A stretch of 64,000 nucleotides of DNA from Sorghum bicolor (Eukaryota > Streptophyta > Magnoliopsida > Poales > Poaceae), in NCBI RefSeq assembly GCF_000003195.3, contig NC_012871.2, positions 61,743,802-61,807,801 of the forward strand, read 5' to 3'. The position numbers and the translations under genes were made by a program. Positions 46,201 to 57,267 of this stretch are shown one piece after another. Numbering within the stretch: the first letter of the stretch is position 1; each line of letters starts with the position of its first letter. The notes beneath the pieces were generated by a model. The model ran no database searches. It was not told the origin of the DNA and was given only the letters and a program-made list of their open reading frames with translations.

Positions 46201-49200
46201 CACACGATTTTCTCTCCCCCTAGCTTCAATTTCGGAGTGTATTTTGGGCCTATGGGTCCATATTTCTCCCTGGTTCTCCCCCAATCTAGGAGGGAGGGAA
46301 TATTGCGGAGCAAAGGTGCTGCCCCATCCCAAAAATAGTTGGGATTACCTTTGGTTTGCTCCTGCTCCTTCTCCATGCGGCAACGCCTAGCTGCCACTTC
46401 TTTTCCTTCTCATCCCAAATTGTTCCACATCTGATTTTTCTTCTTCCCTTACCGTCAAGAAACCACATGCCATGAAGGGAGATAATGAAAAGGGATTTCA
46501 ATGAGGTATTGCACATTGCCTTACCCCTATATTTTTTGATTGATTTAGTTGAGTTGTTATATTTTGTTGTTCAAATTGACCTTTGTATTCAGTTTGGGCA
46601 AAAAAAAATGCATGGATTATCTAGCATTGTGCATTACGGGTGATGTGACCTTGTGTTTTGAGAACAAAGTCAATTCTTCTCCTCCTCAGAAATTACAATT
46701 GTTTTAATCATAGAAAATTTACTCTAGGATGACAATTCTAAGAACAAGGAGGATTGCAAACAACCATTATTACTACAAATTGAATGTGCACATGATTTTT
46801 TTTAAAGAAGAAGCACATTGTACCACTATTTTGCACATTGTCATTTGAATTTTATTCAATGTGTTCTCACTAGTTTTATTGTGATGATCCACATAAATAG
46901 TTTATAAATGTATTCTACGAACACAGACTATATGAATAAAATATATGGTTTTACTCTAGTATTGCCAAATAGTAGTAATCTTAGTTCAATAATGGGCGCA
47001 CAACCGTAAATGGCCATAATTCTTGTCGACGGCTAGACATTTTTTTTATCTTGGCAAGCCATATAAGAGTAAAATTGTACATATAAGATATTTAACTCAA
47101 CTAGACACACCAATTTTTATTAAGAAAATGGATTTTTACCTAATAACAAACCCTAAGAATAACCATTTAAAGACATGGCGTATGACTCATGTTGTTCGTG
47201 TGGATATCATAGTTTCAATGCAAATGTGTGATCGTCAATCTTGGAGAGTCAAGTAGTCGCAGTTATCAACTAGTTCTTTAGATTTACACCTATGTTCGTG
47301 AGAATGAAACATGCTACACACCTCATGGATGCCTTCTACATCAGATCCAACCTACATGATAACAACTGAATAAACCTTCAAAGCCATTTTTAGAAAACTA
47401 AATCAATTACTATTAGAAAATATGGTACGTAACGCTCAACTTACCCCAGTGATATTCTTGTTGAAGGAAGCATTAACAACAAAAGATGAATCAGGTTCCT
47501 CAGCATCTCGATCAAACACATCTCCTTGCACCATAGATAGGCACTGTGTAGTCGTCTCTTGATTTAATCTATGGTGGGGATCGATGGATCATCTTTACAA
47601 AAAAGTGTTTGTTGAACAATTCAATGAGGTACTTATGGAATTCTCCGCGAACAAAAGACAATAGCCAATATGTTTGGTAGATGTGTATATGTTGGTTTGG
47701 GGTGCAACTATATGTATATGTAGGTTTGTGCAGCTTGTTTTGGCATATTTTGAAACCAAAGAATTGAATTTCTAGTTATTAGTTGGTTTATCTCTAGTTG
47801 TACATTTGGAATGTTAGGATATGATCAGGTTTTCAAAAAGCAAAAAAAAAATCATTAGGTGATATATGTGTATCAACATTGACACTGGTGTTAGTGTCCT
47901 AGTGTGGTCGTGCAATTACCAAGACAATTATTGTGCAATCACTAGGACAACTTGTGATAAAAACAAGTGCTCAATAAATCCACAAAAATATCATATGCCA
48001 TGAACATAATGCATCAACTTGAGTGGAATCTATCTGACATCACTATTCGCCTAAACACGGTGTAAACACTACACGGTGGTACACCATTTTCATTTAATCA
48101 TCCGTCTAGCCCGTTTAGCCCGAATAATGGCTAAATGGTAGATGAGTGACTGTTTACCATTTAGTGTTTAGGAAAACATTGCCTAATATAAATTAAGAAT
48201 CGCAACATAAGATCAAACTATAGTGTATATGGGGGATTAATTTAGTTCCTAAATCAAATAAAGGACTACATGTAGTCAAAATTGGATATTCTCATAGCGG
48301 AACAATGGTGATACAAATTCATAGTTAGGAATTTAGGATGTTTCTCCGTGAGAGGTTAGGGGAGACTCCTCTGATGTCTTATTGAATGGAGGAGATTCCA
48401 CTACCTGGCTGAGTTAACAACTTGAGGCAACCATGACGAACTACAAGGCCATGGAAGGGTGCGCTAAGGTGCACCAAATTGGAGGAGTACTGGGTAGCAG
48501 CAAAGACAGGGTCAATCAGGGCACAGTGGAGCCCACATGGTATGAGATCCATGATGAGAACTCCATTGAATGTGGGGATCATATGTGACATTATGATGCT
48601 ACTCCAGTTGCGGGGTTGTGGGTTGGGACGATAATTGCGAGGGTGCACACTCAATTTAGGTTTTCTTGTGACATCATTGACATGATTACCAAGATTTTCT
48701 AATAGCCTTTTTCCGATAGATAAAAAATACTACATTATTTATGACAACAATCTGATTGTTTTACGGTTGGACGTCATTGTTCATGGTTGTGGGAGAGAAT
48801 GTCCATTTAGATATACTTACTATTTTTGAATGATGAAATTTACTCTTATGTACAAGGAGTAGTTTTTCTGTCATTTTAATGTAGTGACCTTTTTGCATAG
48901 AGGATGTATTAAATACATATATTATAAACCGTTAGGTGAATGTGGTTTTACATTTGAGAGGTTTCATCAAAGGACAGCGGCGCTTTGCTAGCATATTGAA
49001 TACTATTGAATGTGCAAGGCATGGAATAGTGGGGGGCTGCTCAGATTTGTCCTAGTGTGTGTGGAGGGTGCTCAGATTTGTCCTTCCTTATTACTTTGCT
49101 CATGAATTGTAGAATTTTCAAAAAGTGGCATACTAAAGCAATCCCAATATGTATCATTTCTATTTTAATGAAAAATGCATGTTCCTAATAACTTTAGTAG

Positions 49201-49504
49201 ATGAAATTGCAACTAATTTGATCAACCTTATTTTTCTTGTTCTTAGGGTTAATTCAATGGACTATTTTGACAAAGTTACTACACTTTCTTAAGAAAAAAA
49301 TATACAATTACATATATGGTAAATTTGAAGAGGAGTTTACTCACAAAAATGATTCAAAAATGTTTTTCTTTATAAGGAAACCCATTCTTTTTTTACTATT
49401 GGGGAAACATTGTGAGACAACATATTATACAAGTAATTTTCTTGAACCATGAGTCGGAATTGTGAAAACACTTCCTTTTATGTAACATGGTGATTACTTT
49501 TTCA
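43242..49504. other. Long intergenic region, no supported gene
   Basis: 43500-43930 is GC-rich with a (CTGCCG)-type microsatellite near 43625-43655 and overlapping open frames of up to 143 codons with low-complexity composition. 44500-45180 holds moderate frames of no recognised family. The remainder to about 49480 is AT-rich. A TTTTTCAG at 49498-49505 looks like the acceptor of a leader intron belonging to the next gene, so its first, untranslated exon may lie somewhere in the right part of this region. Confidence 0.45.
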
Positions 49505-49576
49505 GGTACCCTATGTCAAGTATATCCATGATAAATTTCTGAACTGACCACTAAGTGAGCTCCTGCATCCTACAAA

Positions 49577-52098
49577 ATGGATGAAGTGAATGTGGAAAAT
49601 GTGCCACAGCTATATGTTCCTTCTGAATCTATCAATTTAGTGGAAAGTTTGATTGATTCAGAACCTCCTGTATCTTGCAGAATGAATGAAGTAAATGTGG
49701 AAAATGTACCACAGATATCTGTTCTTTCTGAATCAATTGATTTAGTGGCAAGTTTGATTGATTCAGAACCTCCTGCTTCCTTTGATTACACTAAAAGTGC
49801 CCCGGCTATTCATAGTAGACATCTAAGTGAGGATTTAAGTGCCCTTTCAATTAATGATTTGCGTTTGAACAATGGAGAGCAAAATTGCAATAACCAGATT
49901 GAACGGAAGGGCATAAGTAGTCATTCTAGACATTTTAGTGAAGATTTAAGTCACCTTGCAGTTAATGATTTATATGCAAACAAAGGAGAGGAGAATGTCC
50001 ATTACTTGGGTGAACGAAAGGTAGAAAGTCGCCCTAACTCTGCTGAAAGAAACATTTATAAGGCCGCAGAGATTGCTGAGCGGTTCATTCAATCTATAGA
50101 TAATAGGGTGCTTGTTGACACTGGAGCACCAATAGAATCTGTTAAAGAGGCTGTAAGCAAATTTGGAGGCATTCTTGACTGGAAAGAGGTAATATCTATT
50201 CTCCTAATATGCACTTTGTATGTCTCAATGCCATTGTTTTTTTCTTTTCCGTGTTAACTTATGAAATTAGCATGTCTCTCCATTCCATTTGTTTTGTGTA
50301 GAGACGTAAGAATGTCCAAAATGAGCTTGACAAGGCACTGGAAGATGCTCCTAAGTACAAAAGAAGAGCAGAAGTTGCAGAAGTTGAGAAAAATAAAGTT
50401 GTCATGGAATTGTGTACCACTAGGAGAACCATAGAAGGGTTGAAGCTAAATTTGGAGAAGACGCAAACTGAGGCAATACAAGCACAGCAAGACTCAGAGT
50501 TGGCTGATATACGATTCAAAGAGATTCAACAGGGAATTGCCTGTAGAGAGAGTGCTGCAGCAAGAGCAGAGATTGAGCTTGCAAGATATCGTTATGCTAG
50601 TGCATTAACAGAACTACATTTAGTGAAGGATGAGATACAACAACTTCAGAAGGAGTACACATCCTTAAACACTAAAAGAGACAACGCTGAAACAAAAGCA
50701 TGTGAATCCAGTGTTGCATCTCAAAAGATTGAGAAAACTGTGGATGACCTTACCCTCGAAATTATCAGATTGAAAGAGTTGCTCACCTCTTCACAAGCTA
50801 CTCATATTATAGCAGAGGAACAAAAATTGAATGTTACTTTGGCATATCAACAAGAAAAGGAGAATTGGCAAAATGAACTGAGGCAGGTTGATGAGGAGGT
50901 TCAGAGTATGCGTGATGCGGCTTCAGTCAACAAAGATCTTGAGTCTAAACTAAAAGTTGCCTCTACATTGCTAGTGAAGTTGCAAGATGAGTTTTCTAGT
51001 TATTTGAAAGGGGAATGTTCCCAAGAGGTTAGTGTAGATGGAGATGTAGAGATACCTATGGTTATTACCAAAATGAAGCTAGCAAATGCTAGGAAGGAGC
51101 TTGAGGACATGAAGGCAGACATTAAAAAGGCCAAAGATGAAGCCAGAATACTTTGGAATGCTGCTGCTACATTACGAGCTGAAATAGAGAGGGAGGAGGC
51201 AGATCTGTTAGCATTGAAACACAAAGAGCACCTAGCTTCGCTTTCTGTGTCATCATTCCAGCAAGAGCAAAGCAACATGACATATGAGCTCAACATCGTC
51301 CATGAAAGAACAAAAGCATCTAAGATGCCTACAGAGCTACAACAAGCAACTGAAGAAGTGGAACAAGCACAGGCTAAGGCACAGATGGCCCGTTATGAGG
51401 CGGCAAAAGCTAGGGAAGAGGCGGATCAAGTCAAGGCACAATTTAATGTCATCAAATTGAGGCTAGAAGCTGCATTACAGGAGATACTTGCAATGAATGC
51501 ATCTAAAGAAATTGCGACCGCCTCAGCAAATGCTTTGCAAGAATACAAAGATGAAGCACAAATAGAGCCCCAAGATGAACGGATAAGCAACAACTATATG
51601 ACGTTATCACTTGAAGAGTACGATGCCTTAAGCAAGAAAGCCCAAGATGCTGAAGGTCTCGCCAAGAAGCGAGTCATCAAGGCTGTTGAGAAAATCAAAG
51701 AAGCCAAGGATGCAGAGGTGAGGAGCTTGAATCAGTTGGAGCAGTCGACCAAGAAGATCTATGAGAGGAAGTTGGAGTTGAGGGCTGCGCAGGAGAAAGC
51801 CAATGCAGCGCAATATGGCAAGCTCACCATGGAGAACGAGCTGAGGAAGCGGAGGGCCAAGCATGAGCAACAAAGGAAAGTAGGAGAGTCAAGCCATGCC
51901 ATTTCTGACATCCCCAATTTGAAGAGCACTTCATTATCTTTTGATGCAGCATCGTCAACCTCCAATCCTCACATGGTTGGAACATTGTCTAGAGCGGACA
52001 CTATAGGAGCAACTAGGGTGAAAGAGCCAAAGACACGAAAGTCACTCTTTCCACGGTCCTTAGTGGCCATGTTCGCGTCTAGGAAGAAGACACATTGA
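49577..52098 (+). CDS. WEB1/PMI2-like coiled-coil protein
   Basis: Exons 49577-50188 and 50302-52098 (intron GTAATA...TGTAG, phase 0) encode 802 residues. Residues 1-70 are two copies of a 35-residue unit beginning M(D/N)[10 protein letters not shown] second pair of related blocks follows ([16 protein letters not shown] and [16 protein letters not shown]). From about residue 190 the protein is nearly continuous coiled coil to about 740, rich in Ala, Glu and Lys. The C-terminus [17 protein letters not shown] matches the basic tail of the WEB (weak chloroplast movement under blue light) family. Known members act at the cytosol/plasma-membrane side in chloroplast photorelocation through actin; this role is inferred. 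The ATG follows a likely leader-intron acceptor at 49505. Confidence 0.88.
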
Positions 52099-52702
52099 AA
52101 GTTAAATTCCTTTTCAATGATAATGATGTGCTAAATTCTTTGGTATGACTTATTTGTAAATGTACTCTTGTAGAAAATAGGGTACAATTCAAAGAAGTGT
52201 TTCTGAAATTTACTCTGGTTTATGTTGTAGATTATATCAAACACCATTATTGAGTTGCCCCTCTCTGACCACCGTGCTAATATTGTTAGGAGCATGCAGC
52301 ATGCCTTATTGACTGCTGTAATCTAGTTAGCTTGGGCAATCTCACTTTCCTTTTGTGACATGACAAAATTGTTGTTCGTTTGTTGAAAGAATCAATTCAA
52401 GAAATTGCATAAGCTTATGAGGAACACAAAATTTTTAGACCATGGAGTTGCATATACACATCTTCCTCCCAAGTCCAGCTCAAAATAAAAAACCTTCCTC
52501 TGAAGCCCCAAGCAAAAAAACAAACAAACAAACACAAAAAACAACAAGAAAATTAAAAAAATGCTGCATGAATGTAGGTTCTCTTATTATAAATACATTT
52601 ATGAAAAGAAGATAAATAATTCTGAAATTTCTTTCGAATCTGACTTCTGGGGAAAAATGATATGTTACATACACGATCGGATCTGATCAAACTTCGTCAA
52701 AA
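52099..52702. other. Convergent 3' region between the WEB-like and fucosyltransferase genes
   Basis: The two genes converge here. The AT-rich sequence contains poly(A)-signal-like words and A-rich tracts, with no further gene. Confidence 0.5.
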
Positions 52703-54447
52703 TCAATCAAACAATTTGAGGCCACCATCCACGTCCTCGCAACGCCTGAGACACCGGAGAACGGCGCCGAGGTCGCCGTTTGTCTTGGCCCTGCAGTCAT
52801 AAGTCGGCGGCGCGTGGAAGCACGGCTCCATGGACATTGCCCGGACACAGGGCGGGTGTGCCACCGTCTGGTTCGTCGGCGGCAGTAGCAGCCACGGGCT
52901 CACCCCGGCGAGGCCGTGGCCGACGTAGCCCACCGTTGACCACCCGCTCACCACGGACACGTCGCAGTAGCTCAGCAGGAACATCTCCACCAGCACCTTG
53001 TGGTTCTGCGGCTGGTTTCCGGCTCCCGGTGGCTGCAGCACGCTGACCGGCTCGCCGGTAACCGTGGCGTGCTCGTAGTACATGGACTTGAGCCTCTCGG
53101 CGTACTCCTGCTGCGCCGAGATGACGAGCACGGCCTTCGACGACGTCGCAGCCGCCTCCTTCTTCTCACTCGACGCCACTTTGGGGTCTACCTCGGGCAG
53201 GATCTTCTCCTGGCTCGTGCAAGCCGCGATCTGGTTGAAGTACGCCTCCGTCGACACGGGGTTCCCGGCGAGGGTCGTGATCTGAATCCCAATCTTCTCA
53301 TCGAACTTGGCCATGTACGACGTGTAGTACCCCTGGATCATCTTCCACACCTTGTTGGACGGGTGGAACAGGTACCTTCCGATGTGGTGGAACACCGTGT
53401 CCGTGGCCGGGAACATCCACCGGAGCTCGTCCTCAAACTGCGGCACGAGGAACAGCCCCGGCGCGAAGTAGAGGTCGGAGCGCAGCAGCAGCCAGTTCAC
53501 CTTCCCCAGCACGGTCTGGTCGTCGTCGCAGAAGAAGCGCTGGTCGGGCAGCTGGTAGTCGTGCGCCAGGTGGAGGTACGCGTACGACGGCAGCGACTCG
53601 GACCGCACGCCGACGGGGTCCTCGTCGCTGATCTTCTTGGCCCCGAGCAGGGTCCCGTAGCTATGCTCGCTGCCGCGGCGGAGCTGCGTGAGGTTGTGCA
53701 CGGGGAAGCCCGGGGGCAGCTCCCACGACGACGCGCCAGGGAAGGGCTCGCAGAAGAGGCCCGCCATGTCCTTGGCCATGTGGACGAGGAAGACGCGGCG
53801 GGTGAGCAGCGCGTAGAGGAAGGCGGACGCCATGGAGACCATGCGGTCGCCGAGGTGGTTGCCGGGCGTCCACACGAGGTAGCTGCACTCGGCGAGGCCC
53901 ATGCTGGTGTGGGCGGAGGCGAGCTGCCGCACGGACTTGTCGTACAGGGGCGTGCCGGGCCCGCACCTGCGGTGGAGCGCCTCGTACTTGCGCAGCCGCG
54001 ACACGAGGTACGGCGACGGCGAGTGCGGCGACGCCTTGCGGTACAGCGAGGAGAGGTACCGGCTCAGGCAGGTGCTCTCGCTGACGTCCGGCGAGAGCAG
54101 GCCGCCGAGGAGGATGTCGCGGCTCTCCAGAGGCGAATCCGAGGGCTCCGACGACGGCTTCGGCTCGTCATCTGCATGGATCGGGCGGGTCGATCGGGTA
54201 AGCGAACACGCTTTGCTGTCTGCATTTGCGAATGCTGCGTGCGACCGCGCGATGCAGACAAGCACGTACCGTAGTGCACGGCTACTCTGATGCCGATCTG
54301 CTGCCACAGGTCGAACAGGGTTGGCCGCCCGGGTGACAGCGCGAGGAAGAGCGGCAGCGTCGTGAAGCATAGCGCGACGAGCAGGCCGACGGGCCACGCC
54401 GCGCTCCTCACCGCCGGCTGCGGCAGCGGCCTCAGCTTCCTGTCCAT
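52703..54447 (-). CDS. Xyloglucan-type fucosyltransferase family protein (GT37)
   Basis: Minus strand, two exons: 54447-54270 and 54171-52703 (intron GTACGT...TGCAG, phase 1), 548 residues, usual for this family. Residues about 14-38 (WPVGLLVALCFTTLPLFLAL) form one membrane anchor, giving a type II Golgi protein. The donor-binding region appears as GNHLGDRMVSMASAFLYALL, and the C-terminal conserved block as VVSGWSTVGYVGHGLAG followed by PWLLLPP. GT37 enzymes transfer fucose from GDP-fucose to galactose residues of cell-wall polysaccharides or arabinogalactan proteins; the acceptor cannot be told here. Grasses have an expanded set of these genes. The start at 54447 is chosen because it gives the anchor; a longer frame from 54517 reads through the intron in a different frame and is not real. 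Confidence 0.9.
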
Positions 54448-54883
54448 TCCGATCCTCCGTCGATCGCCCGCCGCCTTGTCTGCGCCCGCAAAGAGAAGCC
54501 AACCTTGGCGCTGGCACGACGGGAGCAGAGGACTCTGATGTCAGGTCTACGCTTCAACCAGATGAACAGTCCTTGGGATCCGGAGCGAGCGCACTTTTTC
54601 GCCGCTCGAAGGAACGGCGAGTCGGCGGCATCGTGTAGAAGATGCAAACTTCCATTGTTTATGCAAAATGCAAGTATGCCTCGATTGTTTTCTCCGAGCT
54701 GCTGCTTGGAATGACTCCAATGGTCGCGCTGAAGTAGCGTGAGCTCTGAAGTCTGAACCCTCATCGGACATGCGTGCGTAAAGATCAGAAAATGCAGGCC
54801 AGCTGTTTTCCAACAGGCTGCCGAGAAATTTATTCGGCCCATTTCCCTGTGCCTTGGCCATCTGTTGACTCAGGCCCGGATTA
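54448..54883. other. Fucosyltransferase promoter region
   Basis: GC-moderate sequence upstream of the minus-strand ATG. Overlapping open frames of 69-136 codons on both strands have no recognisable content. No convincing TATA box was picked out. Confidence 0.4.
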
Positions 54884-55169
54884 GAGCAACTCCAACAGAA
54901 GAGCTATCCATGTTATGTATTCTATATTTGGCTATTTTGGAAGAGAAAAGAGAGTCCAACAGCTATTGTATTTGGTTTGCTAAAATAGCAAGTCATCTAT
55001 CCCGGAGTTCTCGCATGGTAAATATAGCTTGCATGTCCCGCTAGCCATATGATTTGCCATATAGAAAGACTGTTGGAGATTTTTGTTTTTTTACATGATT
55101 TTCTATTTTAGAGGTTGGCAAAATCTTGAATTTAGCCGTCCATTTTTATCAACTCTCTTGGAGTTGCTC
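54884..55169. mobile_element. MITE (GAGCAACTCCAACA ends, TTA duplication), first of a pair
   Basis: A 286-bp element with ends GAGCAACTCCAACAG and the complement of GGAGTTGCTC. TTA is duplicated at 54881-54883 and 55170-55172. It belongs to the same superfamily as the MITE behind the amylase genes. Confidence 0.8.
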
Positions 55170-55172
55170 TTA

Positions 55173-55518
55173 GAGCATCTCCAACAACTTGGTATTTCAA
55201 CATGCTATCCTACCAAATTTGCTAAAAGCATAAAAATCCTCCTCCAACAACTCCTTATCTCAACTTGCTAAATTTCCCAAGTTGCTATCCAGAGGTTTCT
55301 ACTGCCGAGATTTGTCAAGTTGCTATCCCGAGCGCAACTTGTTGGAGACACATATTCTTTTACCAAGTGAGCGGGTCCTATCTGTCATCCTCTATTTTTA
55401 CCAAGTGAGAATAGCAACTTATTGGAGACACATCCTTTTTTCTTTTGCTAAACAAATTAGCAACTTGCTATAACTCAAGATTTGACAAGTGAATTTTACC
55501 AAGTTGTTGGAGATGCTC
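55173..55518. mobile_element. MITE (GAGCATCTCCAACA ends), second of a pair
   Basis: A 346-bp element with perfect inverted ends GAGCATCTCCAACAACTTGG. It starts right after the shared TTA (55170-55172) and ends before TTA at 55519-55521. The interior contains several repeats of CAACTTGCTAT and AAGTTGCTATCC. Confidence 0.82.
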
Positions 55519-55521
55519 TTA

Positions 55522-57267
55522 GGTCTACAAAGTTTTTAGATCATAAAAATATATAAAGATCATAAAAATATATCTACAAACTTCAAAAATATAGATTTAG
55601 CTCTCAAAAATGAGAAAAATATCAAAAAAAAAGAAACATCCCAAAACATTCTAATCGATGGCTAAATGTGTTTTATAAACTTTCGCAGCAAAAACATGAG
55701 ATGTACCCATGCTATGCATTCATGCTAGTTATGTATTATGTTTTTGTTCTAAAAAAATTTCAAAACGTGTTTAGATATCAATTAGAATTTTTTTTGGTAA
55801 TTTTAATTTTTCTTCTCTAGATATTTTTGCAATCTCCTAGAACTAAATATATTTTTTAGAGTTTCTAAAGATATTTTCACGAGCTCTATTTTACTTGGAT
55901 ATTTTTTTCCTAATCTACATCTATGATTTTTATCAGAATTTTTAGAATTTTACATATGTTTTTCTATGCATTAAAATCTTATCCAGTTTTTAACTAAAAA
56001 GGACAAAACAACCTTTAGAACCCATTCAAACCAGATAGTGAGGTAATTTGAACTATTTTAAGAAGAGTCTGTAATGGGATAAAATGTCTTGTTTTGAAGT
56101 TTGAGCAGAAAATTCGCTGGATGAAAAAGGTACTCTTTTCCATGAAGGTCCGAGAAAATCTCCAGGCCTGGATGGCGTTAGAGGGCCTACCTCTGACGTA
56201 GGCAGCTGGCAGCCTCATGCCAATCTCGCCGCGCCGGCGTGTTCCATTTTGAGGCGGTACCTCGCAATCTCCACCCGATCCATCGTCATTGGCGCCTTGG
56301 CGGATTGGCCTGTCCTTTTATTTTTGTGAGCAGAGCAAATAGAAACAAAACCTAGCTAACCCATTTTCAGGTTGATGTTGAACCAACCACGTCGACGCCT
56401 GAGTCGCTGAAGCGGATAGGATCGCATGCATGTTACATCAAGGGACCGCATACACAGTCACGTTGGAGTCGTTGGTTGATACAAACGCCGTGTACAGGCT
56501 CAACAGCGAGCCCAGCCGTCGATCATGTAATACGCGAAAAGGTCTAATTGGCGCGGTGTGGGACGGGGCTGCGGCGACGGCGGCCAACGTGTCGCTCGCT
56601 CGCTTCGGATGATTAGTTGGGTACGTAGTTGATCCGAGCACGTCCTGCACCGGGGGTGATTCGACTGGACAGGTCTGGCGCAAGCAAGGAACCAACGCCC
56701 CACCACGTCCGCGGAGAAGGCGAGACGCAACGAATCATGGCATCCGCCAGGCATGATCGAGCTCGACCTCGAGCGGGAGCGCCCGCTGCATCCATGACCC
56801 CGGCGCCTCTCCTGCCCACGCCAAATGCTTTCCATCCATCCAAGCAAACCCAAATGACATCTCATATAAACTATACTACCTCCGTCAAATATTTTATTAT
56901 TATATAGGAGCAGTTAGTTCCGTTCTTCTTGTGCACCGCAACCCACCACTGTAGACTGTCAAAATTATTAATTGTCTGTCTCCTAACGAATCGCAGCAAC
57001 GAGACTTGGAACGGGTCCGGCGTATCAGATGAACATGTAGGGTGCACCAGAGTTTCAAAATATTCAATTCCTGAACAAGCTGTGCCGCCCGGGCAAAACA
57101 AAACAAAAGTCGCGAGCCGGCGGCAACCGCAGCTGTCCTTCCGAGTCTTCGCTTCCATCTCGTCGTCGTCGTCGTTGCACCACCCTCCAATTCCGCTCGG
57201 TCCAAATCCGCGTCCTTGTCGCGCATTGCATTATTGGAGGATCGATCCAACTGGCGCCACCGCAGTA
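55522..57267. other. Intergenic region and promoter of the malectin-like gene
   Basis: AT-rich to about 56200, then mixed to GC-rich with CpG to the gene start. Open frames here (up to about 121 codons, mostly minus strand at 56430-57250) are composition-driven and lack domains. No clear promoter element was assigned. Confidence 0.4.

Noticed and set aside
53000..54274. 424-codon plus-strand frame over the fucosyltransferase
   Set aside because: It is antisense to the real GT37 exon, biased in Arg/Val/Leu/Gly, and has no recognisable family.
54432..54842. 136-codon minus-strand frame upstream of the fucosyltransferase
   Set aside because: It overlaps the true start in another frame, has no domain, and is best read as promoter or leader DNA.
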